Shown in pieces: positions 1 to 5,832 of a stretch of 17,815 nt of DNA; positions within the stretch are counted from its first letter, which is position 1; each line of letters starts with the position of its first letter. Location of the stretch: contig JBJYWI010000258.1 of the NCBI GenBank assembly GCA_046259385.1, positions 1-17,815 of the forward strand. The letters run 5' to 3'. The position numbers and the translations under genes were made by a program. The notes below the pieces were generated by a model. It searched no databases and was not told the DNA's origin. It saw only the letters and a program-made list of their open reading frames with translations. This stretch comes from CAVWDI01 sp046259385. GTDB taxonomy: Bacteria > Chloroflexota > Anaerolineae > Anaerolineales > UBA4823.

Positions 1-315
1 TGCTTTATGTCTAAATGGATTGAGAGCTGCTTTGGAAACATGCCGCCTAATATCTCGCTGGATAGGATCTGTATTGCGGAGCGAATTTGGCGGGATTGTT
101 GGCTGCTCAGGACAGTGCGCAACCCCGGCCGATCAGCTCAAGAGCGTTAGTCACTTTGGATCCATTATGAACAAAATACCTATTGTGTTTACTGCCCAAC
201 AAATAAGGCCTAGATATCGGGGCTTGTGTTCTGCCTTTCAATCTGCTAATCTGTTTTAAGTGGACTCATTCGTTTTCCAGGACATTTGTGTTCACATAAA
301 TTGGATAAGCATTTT
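1..315. other. Left edge, no convincing gene
   Basis: No coding region here can be supported. Frame 1 on + is open from the edge to a TAG at 148-150 (49 codons) and could be the tail of a gene starting outside the window. Its residues look random-like, rich in Trp, Cys and Arg, and match no family I know. The open frame at 20-259 has no ribosome binding site and an unconvincing composition. The last part presumably holds the promoter of the recombinase at 316, but I see no clear -35/-10 pair. Confidence 0.4.
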
Positions 316-903
316 ATGAATTTTGTCGAACCAATCCGCGATCGAAAAAAGATCGCTCAAATCAAAAACCAGCTGCGCGGTCAACGGCGTTATCGCGATC
401 TTTTACTGTTAGTGGTTGGAATTAATACAGCACTTCGGATTTCGGACTTACTGCAATTGCGGGTTGGGCATTTCATCGACGACCATAAACGGATCAGGCA
501 TCGGTTTTGGATCAAAGAGCAGAAGCGGAACAAGCGTCATGAAGTTGCCATAAACCAGAGCATCCGGGAGGCACTCCGTGAATATTTGGGAGCTTATTAT
601 GGCGTTACTGAACAACCCAATAACTTCGTTTTTTTCAACACCAAGACAAATGGTTACTCCGAACCCATCAAGCGAGGTCAGGCTTGGAAGTTCATCGTTT
701 CGATCTGCAACGATGTTGGATTGCGGGGAAATTTTGGTACCCACAGTCTAAGGAAAACCTGGGGATATCACGCCCGTATGCAGGGCGTGGACCTGGCGCT
801 AATTATGCACAAGCTCAACCATGAAAGTATCGCTTACACAAAACGATATTTAGGTATCACCGATGATGAATTCGAGGCGGTAGCACGGCGGCTGAATCTT
901 TAA
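316..903 (+). CDS. Short tyrosine recombinase (phage integrase family), catalytic domain only
   Basis: This is a site-specific DNA strand-exchange enzyme of the tyrosine recombinase family. From the ATG at 316 it has 195 residues and carries the full catalytic set: Arg41 in ALRISDLL, a beta-hairpin Lys (Lys70 or Lys73) in EQKRNK, His143 and Arg146 in THSLRKT, His169 in KLNHES, and nucleophile Tyr178 in TKRYLGI. The usual N-terminal core-binding (SAM-like) domain is missing; the protein begins about 25 residues before the catalytic fold, as in the family of roughly 190-residue solo integrases. An in-frame TTG at 286 would add ten residues, but family members typically begin MN(F/Y)VEPIRD, so ATG 316 is preferred. 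It is about 340 bases from a palindromic repeat and 0.8 kb from cassette-like boundaries around mgsA. A functional link is only inference. It is too short to be a classical integron integrase, which has about 320 residues or more. Confidence 0.9.
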   Translation: MNFVEPIRDRKKIAQIKNQLRGQRRYRDLLLLVVGINTALRISDLLQLRVGHFIDDHKRIRHRFWIKEQKRNKRHEVAINQSIREALREYLGAYYGVTEQPNNFVFFNTKTNGYSEPIKRGQAWKFIVSICNDVGLRGNFGTHSLRKTWGYHARMQGVDLALIMHKLNHESIAYTKRYLGITDDEFEAVARRLNL

Positions 904-1245
904 CTTTCATAATGTCGTATATTTCTGTTATCATAGGAATTGCACTCACTTCGGTTTGATCTTCCTCCAGGGTGGATTTTTACTTAATGTAAGGCATGTA
1001 GTGCGACACACCTTTAAGATGTGTTGCACTTAAACAATAAAGTCATATCCAGGTGCAACGCATTTTTAAAAATGCATCGCACCAAGCATCAGATTTAAAA
1101 AAACGGCCTGCGCTAGCTGAAGTAGGCAAAATCATCCAATCAGAAATGGGCTGAGAAGCGGAAAATGTTGGGGATGAGCACAGAATCCCCTGCATCGGAT
1201 GCACGCTGGGTTGGTTTGCTTTGGGCTACAGGTGGGTGTCATGCT
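904..1245. other. Intergenic stretch with one composite palindrome, up to the assembly gap
   Basis: No gene can be supported. The stretch contains the paired palindromic repeat at 1001-1083. After it there is a short + strand open stretch (about 1084-1160, ending TGA) whose last 15 codons read like protein (ALAEVGKIIQSEMG). It is too short to identify and may be a remnant. The right end runs into unsequenced bases. Confidence 0.4.
1001..1083. repeat. Composite REP-like palindrome pair (B unit plus A unit)
   Basis: Two hairpin-forming units lie 22 bases apart. Unit B (1001-1029) starts GTGCGACACACC and ends GATGTGTTGCAC. Unit A (1052-1083) starts GGTGCAACGCA and ends TGCATCGCACC. Each is an imperfect palindrome with an off-centre mismatch. 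The reverse complement of B aligns with A (GTGCAAC...CGCAC), so the pair is two inverted copies of one REP-like sequence, as in a REPIN. The same arrangement, including a similar spacer with a shared AGTC, recurs at 7707-7788. No REP-associated transposase is present in the window. Confidence 0.8.
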
Positions 1246-1345
1246 NNNNNNNNNNNNNNNNNNNNNNNNNNNNNNNNNNNNNNNNNNNNNNNNNNNNNNN
1301 NNNNNNNNNNNNNNNNNNNNNNNNNNNNNNNNNNNNNNNNNNNNN
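1246..1345. other. Assembly gap (100 N)
   Basis: Exactly 100 unknown bases. This is the conventional filler for a scaffold join of unknown length, so the real distance between the recombinase side and the mgsA side is not known. Confidence 0.98.
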
Positions 1346-1658
1346 TCCAGACGATCAGAACAGTTGTAGAGTTTTCCAGGTTCAGCTCAGGATATATCAG
1401 GTGGTAATAACGATTTGAAGCGCGGATAAAAGCGACTGCCGCCATCCCCGCTGCTGAAAGGACAGCCGCAATGAGCACCAAGTCCATGCGGCGAGACGCA
1501 TTTTCACCGATGAGTTCCCGGAGCACATAGATTACAGTGACCAAACTGGTTGATATAATTGGCCCGTATAGAAAATTTGCCAGGTTTTATGCAATTACTC
1601 CGGCGGCATCTCGTAAATTACCAGTTAAATAGATCAAAGGCGCAAAAATGAATGATAT
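1346..1658 (-). pseudogene. Remnant of a multi-pass membrane protein, cut by the gap and by an in-frame stop
   Basis: Read on the minus strand from 1658 toward the gap, one frame codes for a protein-like sequence with hydrophobic segments. The first (IFAPLIYLTGNLRDAAGVIA) is followed by a TAA at 1587-1589. The same frame continues with FLYGPIISTSLVTVIYVLRE, a short charged loop, and MDLVLIAAVLSAAGMAAVAF, then runs into the N gap at STTVLIVW. The reading is smooth on both sides of the stop, which suggests a nonsense mutation in a gene whose start (a TGA lies at 1659-1661) is also lost. A TTG at 1544 could restart translation, but it has no Shine-Dalgarno sequence. The family is unknown; a multi-pass sensor or transporter domain is possible. 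The start of the gene and the part inside the gap cannot be judged. Confidence 0.5.
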
Positions 1659-1700
1659 TCACATTAAAAAAAGATGTAAAACCGCCCCAGCGCAGATCAC

Positions 1701-1714
1701 GCGAACCGTTAGGC
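1701..1714 (+). other. attC-like right simple-site end (GTTAGGC) before mgsA
   Basis: The sequence GCGAACCGTTAGGC ends in GTTAGGC, which fits the GTTRRRY core of integron attC sites. Its reverse complement (GCCTAACGGTTCGC) matches 12 of 14 bases of the sequence just after mgsA at 2288-2301 (GTCTAACGGCTCGC). I see no RYYYAAC partner upstream within 150 bases, so this is a half site at best. Confidence 0.35.
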
Positions 1715-1780
1715 AGCCTGCTACTTCACTCTGCTTGTAATAGGAAGACTGCCGCACACATATAAGGAGAGGTACCCAAA

Positions 1781-2251
1781 ATGCCCGAAAGAGATCTTCC
1801 CATGGCACACGACAAGAATATTGGTCTGGTCGCACACGACAACAAGAAACACGCTCTTGTTGAGTGGGCCCGGTTTAATAAAGATCTTTTATCCCATCAC
1901 CGACTCTACTCGACGGGGACTACTGGCTTTATGCTGGAAAAAGAGCTTGGCTTCGAGGTGAACAAACTACAAAGTGGGCCGCTCGGAGGCGACCAACAGA
2001 TTGGTGCGAAGATCGCTGATGGCGAAATTGACTTTCTGATCTTCTTCTGGGATCCACTTGAGCCTATGCCCCATGATCCCGATGTGAAAGCGCTTCTTAG
2101 AATGGCAGTAGTGTGGAATATCCCTATCGCGTGTAATCGATCTTCAGCAGATTTCATGATCTCATCACCCTTGATGGATTCAGAGTACTCGCGCCTGCTG
2201 CCTGACTACGATGAATACCGTTCGCGGGAGATAAGGGGCAAGGAGCTATGA
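1781..2251 (+). CDS. mgsA: Methylglyoxal synthase
   Basis: This cytosolic enzyme converts dihydroxyacetone phosphate to methylglyoxal and phosphate, a bypass of lower glycolysis that relieves sugar-phosphate stress. The 156 residues match the family's usual length of about 150, and position numbers coincide with the E. coli enzyme. Visible features are LVAHD with His19, Lys23, the phosphate-binding STGTTG (44-49), SGPLGGDQQ with catalytic Asp71, FFWDPL with Asp91, and PHDPDVKALLR with His98 and Asp101. The start at 1781 is fixed by AAGGAGAGG at 1764-1772, eight bases upstream. The later ATG at 1802 has no such site. The gene stands alone, with the stop only 36 bases before a GTCTAAC attC-like sequence and the start 67 bases after a GTTAGGC. 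This is the layout of an integron gene cassette. Function is confident; the cassette interpretation is inference. Confidence 0.97.
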   Translation: MPERDLPMAHDKNIGLVAHDNKKHALVEWARFNKDLLSHHRLYSTGTTGFMLEKELGFEVNKLQSGPLGGDQQIGAKIADGEIDFLIFFWDPLEPMPHDPDVKALLRMAVVWNIPIACNRSSADFMISSPLMDSEYSRLLPDYDEYRSREIRGKEL

Positions 2252-2283
2252 CAGAAATGCGAACTCAATGAGGCGCAGACTAA

Positions 2284-2330
2284 GGCCGTCTAACGGCTCG
2301 CTTGAGCGGGGTCCGCTCCAGAGGGTTCTC
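2284..2330 (+). other. attC-like left simple-site end (GTCTAAC) with nested inverted repeats after mgsA
   Basis: GTCTAAC (2288-2294) fits the RYYYAAC core of attC sites and lies 36 bases after the mgsA stop. It is followed by GGCTCGCTTGAGCGG and contains two tight inverted repeats: GCCGT/ACGGC around CTA, and GAGCGG/CCGCTC around GGT. The expected closing GTTRRRY is not intact; GTTCTCAGGC near 2325 is the closest. There is no T run, so it is not an ordinary intrinsic terminator. Confidence 0.35.
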
Positions 2331-2355
2331 AGGCAGAATAAGATTACTTTCCTTT

Positions 2356-3051
2356 TTACCATAACCCCGGCAGCAAGCGATATCTAACTCTCATCGCATA
2401 CTCTTCATATCCATCCAACTCTTCTTTCAGCATTCGATCCTCGAGGATGGTCCGGATAACGAAGAGCAAACCGATCAGGGCACCAGGAACGAACCCCCAT
2501 AATGATCCAAGTGCAAGGGAGCATGAAAAAACAAGTACGATAACGCCTAAATACATCGGGTGTCTCACAAAAGAATATGGACCAGTGGTGACCACCTTCT
2601 GTCCTCGATCCTCCTGGATACGTGCCCACCGGGAAGCATAAACATTTTCTGACATTGCCCGCCAGATCAGCCAGCCTGAGCAAACCATTCCAATAAAACC
2701 CAATACCTGAAGCCCGATTGGCATATTCGTCCAACCATATCGCTGAGAATCAAATCCAATAATCACCAGCATAGATAACAGGGTTACAGCATAGAGCGCA
2801 TTAATCATCTTGTCCCATGATTTGACATTGCGTTCAATCTTCCCCCGTTCGATCATCAAATCAGGGGAATTCCCTAGCCCCCATATCAAAACCAGGACTA
2901 AGTAAGCGGCGAAAAGCAGGATAATCAGCCACGCTGAAATCCAACAAATACTGCCTGCGGATATAAAAAGAACTCCCCCAACCAGAGTGATAACCAGCAG
3001 GATCCTCCGAACACCTCGCAATATCTGCTTGATATCTTTATCCGGGGGCAT
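2356..3051 (-). CDS. Isoprenylcysteine carboxyl methyltransferase (ICMT/PEMT-like) family integral membrane protein
   Basis: This is a multi-pass membrane protein whose C-terminal half has the methyltransferase signature of this superfamily. Visible features are GPYSFVRHPMYLG, then two hydrophobic segments, then an Arg/Glu-containing stretch (RTILEDRMLKEELDGYEEY) and a closing VRYRLLPGLW. In eukaryotic ICMT these regions bind S-adenosylmethionine and the lipid substrate. Bacterial members generally have unknown substrates, so a methyl-transfer role is family-based and the acceptor is unknown. About six hydrophobic segments are visible. The start is uncertain: an ATG at 3051 (231 residues) or a TTG at 3063 (235 residues). 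Neither has a well-spaced ribosome binding site; an AAAGG abuts the ATG. It is transcribed against mgsA, with attC-like sequences lying beyond both of its ends. No regulatory sequence is apparent. Confidence 0.85.
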   Translation of the reverse strand: MPPDKDIKQILRGVRRILLVITLVGGVLFISAGSICWISAWLIILLFAAYLVLVLIWGLGNSPDLMIERGKIERNVKSWDKMINALYAVTLLSMLVIIGFDSQRYGWTNMPIGLQVLGFIGMVCSGWLIWRAMSENVYASRWARIQEDRGQKVVTTGPYSFVRHPMYLGVIVLVFSCSLALGSLWGFVPGALIGLLFVIRTILEDRMLKEELDGYEEYAMRVRYRLLPGLW

Positions 3052-3113
3052 CCTTTCAGTCAAATCCTAAGTATTGCGCAATTCCCCAAGGAATCGCAAG
3101 CATACATCTCTCT

Positions 3114-3160
3114 GCCTAACGACGGCATAACCTGCCTGCGTTCTGGCTCTGAACGCCGCT
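3114..3160 (+). other. Possible degenerate attC-like sequence (GCCTAAC)
   Basis: GCCTAAC at 3114-3120 fits RYYYAAC and is followed by GACGGCATAACC and a small hairpin GCGTTC/GAACGC (7-base loop). No matching GTTRRRY end is found downstream, so it is at best a decayed site. Confidence 0.2.
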
Positions 3161-3212
3161 CGTCCAGATCAAAAGCTAGCATTTGGCGCGCCATCCTCCG
3201 CTGAGTAGTAGG

Positions 3213-3443
3213 TCAGGATTGACGCGGGGTTGGGTCGATTCTTCGATCATCGCCATTCTGGTATCGGTCTGCTTTAAATAGAAGTCCTACGATATTGGTA
3301 AACCTATCAACAGTTCTTTTTAATGCTGGACTCAACCCTTGATTAAAAAACCAGAGCAACAACCTTGTCCCTTCTGCTTTTACAACTTCAACTAAAGAGA
3401 CATAATCTTCATCACTTTTTATTTACACTGCAATGTCAATGTT
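3213..3443 (-). pseudogene. Remnant of a NYN (LabA/PIN-like) domain gene
   Basis: On the minus strand the frame ending in TGA at 3213-3215 has 69 sense codons back to a TAA at 3423-3425, and contains no ATG start. Its product resembles the C-terminal half of NYN/LabA-type RNase-fold proteins: SDEDYVSLVEVVKAEGT matches the family pattern (S)GDxDFxPLVexvkexG, and LSPALKRTVDRFTNI matches the family's closing helix. Upstream of the TAA the same frame reads NIDIAV, reminiscent of the family's GVDVALAVDM segment, but roughly 15-20 residues expected between the two pieces are absent. The 5' part, the start and the first acidic residues are missing. It is most likely a decayed gene with an internal deletion and a stop. 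Family assignment is from motif memory only. Confidence 0.5.
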
Positions 3444-3518
3444 TCTACTAGTTGTATGAGATTACATATCTGTTGCAAATGCAGATGATGACCAGGGGAT
3501 CATTGATCTGGAACTAGA

Positions 3519-3965
3519 TTACTGATGCTGGGATTCAGTAATAGGCCACTTCCATGCAGTCCAGATGATGAGCGCAAGGAACAGGGCTTCCAGTAGCTCA
3601 TAGAACCTCCAATAAAACCAAGTCTCCTCCTCGCCCACAAACTGCGTACCGAGTAGGACAAGGATATGGAGAATGCCTACGACAATGTTCACCAAGCGAT
3701 TCACTCTAGCCTTCAATGTAAGGGACAGTAAGACCATGAAGCTCGGAAACGCCATTAACACAGCCGCGCCGAACAAGAGTGTTTGAGTAAATTGTACGCC
3801 CTCCAACTGTCCCTCTACCAGTTCCGCTATGTGCCCTGGCTGCCAGAGTGAGAACAGATCGTTATATATATAGAAGAACATCAAGGCTATCCATAGGAAA
3901 GCTAGCTTTGCCTTCACATTCACTTTTCTATCCTCTAGCATGCTTGCGGTCTGTTTCGTGTTCAT
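3519..3965 (-). CDS. DUF6326-like four-helix membrane protein
   Basis: A 148-residue integral membrane protein of unknown function. It has a short polar N-terminus containing MLEDRKVNVKAKL, then four hydrophobic helices at about 20-38, 58-80, 86-107 and 122-140. The MLEDRKV-K-KL start, the first helix ending in FYIYNDLFSL, and the loop beginning QPGHI are what I associate with the DUF6326 family. No catalytic residues are evident. The start is well supported by GGAGG eight bases before the ATG. It stands alone on the minus strand, downstream of a repeat-rich non-coding stretch that would hold its promoter. Confidence 0.75.
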   Translation of the reverse strand: MNTKQTASMLEDRKVNVKAKLAFLWIALMFFYIYNDLFSLWQPGHIAELVEGQLEGVQFTQTLLFGAAVLMAFPSFMVLLSLTLKARVNRLVNIVVGILHILVLLGTQFVGEEETWFYWRFYELLEALFLALIIWTAWKWPITESQHQ

Positions 3966-4433
3966 TTTCTGTTCCTCCTGGGTTCAAGTAACTGGAAAAT
4001 TACGATCGGTAAGAACCTTTATCTTTAAAAATCCCGTCCCAACTGTTTGATTAGCTAACATCTTAATGAGTGAGAGCTACCAAACAAATTTTATACGAAT
4101 CAAAATTGTATTAAATTTGGAAAATTACTCTCTTAAGAATATTATCAGCACAAAACCGATTATAAAGCGAAATACTGGAGTTTATTTTTGGTTAAACTTT
4201 ACGTATAAGGGAATGATCCTACATAAAATTCTCTCCGGGTACCCTTGATCGCCTCCGATATGGGTTATGATGGACAGTCTACTAGGAAAATTAAAAAAAT
4301 ATATAAATTTATGGCAATCATTCTACCGCTATTTATATTGGGGGTTCAGAGTATGTGAGGTGCATGAATCGAACAACGATCAGTAGAAACCAAAGTCTAA
4401 ATAGCAAAGAGTCGCCTTTCCTTCTTCATGTCC

Positions 4434-4482
4434 GGTGCAATTTTGGCAGTGTTCCGGTGCAGTCCCGGTGCAACCTGGTGCA
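4434..4482 (+). repeat. Four GGTGCA direct repeats at near-helical spacing
   Basis: GGTGCA occurs at 4434, 4456, 4467 and 4477, that is at steps of 22, 11 and 10 bases, so all copies face nearly the same side of the helix. Three are preceded by CC and the last by CT. The last two are followed by ACC. The motif equals the first bases of the dispersed palindrome's GGTGCAACGC arm, but here the units are direct and not palindromic. Confidence 0.6.
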
Positions 4483-4529
4483 ACCAGGATAATAAGACAT
4501 GAAATAATGGACTTAATATACAATTTAAT

Positions 4530-4571
4530 CCCCCATATATGGTGCTAAATGTAGTTTATACCCCCATATAT
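4530..4571 (+). repeat. Pair of CCCCCATATAT direct repeats, 31 bases apart
   Basis: CCCCCATATAT begins at 4530 and again at 4561, each preceded by a TTTA-type AT stretch and followed by G. The 31-base period is close to three helical turns. This could be a protein-binding pair or chance in AT-rich DNA. Confidence 0.5.
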
Positions 4572-4604
4572 AGGCAATAAGCACAATGAACGAATCCAAA
4601 TCGT

Positions 4605-5111
4605 CTATCTCACTGAGGAGGTAAACTGCCTGAGCACTTCCGCCATACTAGCGATTTCCTTATCTGAGATTTTCGCAGCAAAAGCGCCTTTAATTAACCT
4701 GCGCAGTTCATCATCGGTCTTTTTGCTTTCCACCGAGACTGTGGTACCTGGTCGGGGCAGGTAACCTAATGTTAGGCTCCTCTTCTCGATCCTCCTGGAC
4801 AAGCAGTCGTATGCTTCCTGGCAGGAATCCCCAAACCCGATCATCTCACTCCAACCGATAATCTCTACGTAGTAGCACGGGAGACCGATTTTTTGGTTGT
4901 CCTGGTAACAGTATCGTAAAGGGTAATCCTCGATCCTCCATTGGGATTTCGCAAACGAGGTTAAAAACTTGTACATGGAAGCCAGTTTCCAGCCAATCCT
5001 CTGCCTGAGATTATCGCTGCAAATAGCCTGCAGGCACCTTTCCCGGGCTTCTTGCAGGTATAAAGCCATGCGCGCCTTGCCAAAATCGCGGCCTGGAATG
5101 GGACCTAACAT
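4605..5111 (-). CDS. Hypothetical protein, 168 residues
   Basis: Not recognised. The start is unusually well marked: AAAGGAGGT, near-perfect complementarity to the 16S rRNA tail, lies five bases before the ATG at 5111, so the gene is probably real and well translated. The protein is soluble and mixed in charge. It has an N-terminal helical part (about 8-55), a central segment around CYYVEIIGWSEMIGFGDSC followed by a helix, and a C-terminal Lys/Arg/Glu-rich helical tail. The central beta-beta-alpha-looking segment (YVEI...GDSCQEAYDCL) faintly resembles HicB-type antitoxin folds, which is a weak impression and not an assignment. No HicA-like partner is adjacent. The GyrI-like gene lies 85 bases upstream on the same strand, so co-transcription is possible. 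Confidence 0.7.
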   Translation of the reverse strand: MLGPIPGRDFGKARMALYLQEARERCLQAICSDNLRQRIGWKLASMYKFLTSFAKSQWRIEDYPLRYCYQDNQKIGLPCYYVEIIGWSEMIGFGDSCQEAYDCLSRRIEKRSLTLGYLPRPGTTVSVESKKTDDELRRLIKGAFAAKISDKEIASMAEVLRQFTSSVR

Positions 5112-5196
5112 CTTAACCTCCTTTGGTTTGATGGATTTGTCCTATGATTCAGCTAAAGAAAGATAGAAATTATTAACAATACTGAAGAATGCTTTT

Positions 5197-5700
5197 CTAT
5201 CCTCCCTCAACTGAAAGGTAAAGTTCAAATCGAAGTGCGTCTGCAAAGCTTTCTGGTGATTTAAAAGTCCCATCAGTCTGAATGAATATTTCGGGATTCA
5301 AAAGTTCTTCCAATGCCTGTCCTTCCCCAAAATCATAAATACTTTCTTCACACCAAACCACTAGCTTTTGCCAGGCCGGGAAAATGTTTCCAGCCCCAAC
5401 ACAACTTAGAACTGCATACAACCCACCTGGAAATTCCTTGACCTTGATTCCCTCATCTGCGTCAATTTCTGAAGATAAGGTTATCCACTGTTCATAACCA
5501 TAATTCGGGCTGCCCTGAGATGGGTCGGGGTTGTTAAATCCGAAAAACCTTACCTTAGCGAGGTCTCCCAGCAGACCCTTTTCGCCAGCCCAATTTAGTA
5601 ATTTTTTCCATGCATCGAGTTCCGGGTTTGCGCCAAATCCCAATACTGATGCCACCCGCATTTTCTCCAGATTAACGATTCGAACTTCAGCATCACTCAT
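5197..5700 (-). CDS. GyrI-like (AraC effector-binding domain) small-molecule-binding protein
   Basis: A 167-residue soluble protein that looks like a stand-alone GyrI/AraC effector-binding domain. This fold binds hydrophobic or cationic ligands in drug-responsive regulators and in gyrase inhibitor proteins. Supporting features are the opening VRIVNLEKMRVASVLGFGANP, the middle RFFGFNNPDPSQGSPNYGYEQW, typical of the family's substrate-facing strand region, and the later KVKEFPGGLYAVLSC strand. There is no DNA-binding domain. AGGAG lies seven bases before the ATG. The gene is divergent from the WYL regulator, and the inverted repeat at 5762-5790 lies in the shared 132-base promoter region, so repression or activation by that regulator is likely. 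The ligand is unknown. Confidence 0.85.
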   Translation of the reverse strand: MSDAEVRIVNLEKMRVASVLGFGANPELDAWKKLLNWAGEKGLLGDLAKVRFFGFNNPDPSQGSPNYGYEQWITLSSEIDADEGIKVKEFPGGLYAVLSCVGAGNIFPAWQKLVVWCEESIYDFGEGQALEELLNPEIFIQTDGTFKSPESFADALRFELYLSVEGG

Positions 5701-5761
5701 TTGTCTACTCCTGTTTAATAAAATTTGACTATTGATTTTAAGGTTAATCTATGCTACCATG

Positions 5762-5790
5762 ATATAGCTGACATCTATTGTCAGTTATAT
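5762..5790. promoter_or_regulatory. Inverted-repeat operator between the GyrI-like and WYL genes
   Basis: ATATAGCTGACA and TGTCAGTTATAT form 12-base arms with one mismatch around a 5-base centre (TCTAT). The core CTGACA-N5-TGTCAG is perfect. Its place between divergent genes, overlapping the -35 of the regulator gene, is typical of an autoregulatory operator. I infer that the WYL regulator binds it. Confidence 0.75.
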
Positions 5791-5805
5791 TTAAATGGAT
5801 ATAAA
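5778..5805 (+). promoter_or_regulatory. Predicted sigma-70 promoter of the WYL regulator gene
   Basis: TTGTCA (5778-5783) and TATAAA (5800-5805) are separated by 16 bases and lie 27 bases before the ATG at 5833. The -35 overlaps the right arm of the operator, so a bound regulator would block RNA polymerase. Confidence 0.5.
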
Positions 5806-5832
5806 CTTTAATCTCTTGAGATAATATAAATA

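Larger units (their letters stand above)
3966..4604. other. AT-rich non-coding stretch with two clusters of short direct repeats
   Basis: No gene supported in about 640 bases. The open frame at 4066-4248 (+) is very Lys/Ile/Asn-rich, has no ribosome binding site and is judged accidental. The right half carries GGTGCA repeats (4434-4482) and a pair of CCCCCATATAT repeats (4530-4571). It lies between two minus-strand genes, so it is upstream of the DUF6326 gene and downstream of the 168-residue gene. Confidence 0.6.

Noticed and set aside
20..259. 79-codon open frame at the left edge
   Set aside because: No ribosome binding site and random-like composition.
4066..4248. 60-codon open frame on +
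   Set aside because: AT-rich, Lys/Ile/Asn-dominated product, no ribosome binding site, no family resemblance. Long frames are expected by chance only modestly here, but nothing supports it.
4771..4777. GTTAGGC resembling an attC core
   Set aside because: Lies inside the 168-residue coding sequence with only a short CCTAA/TTAGG inverted repeat. No cassette-like spacing.
5162..5201. GATAGAAA/TTTCTATC inverted repeat after the GyrI-like gene as a terminator
   Set aside because: All-AT-leaning 8-base stem with a 24-base loop and no strong T tract. It is too weak to call.
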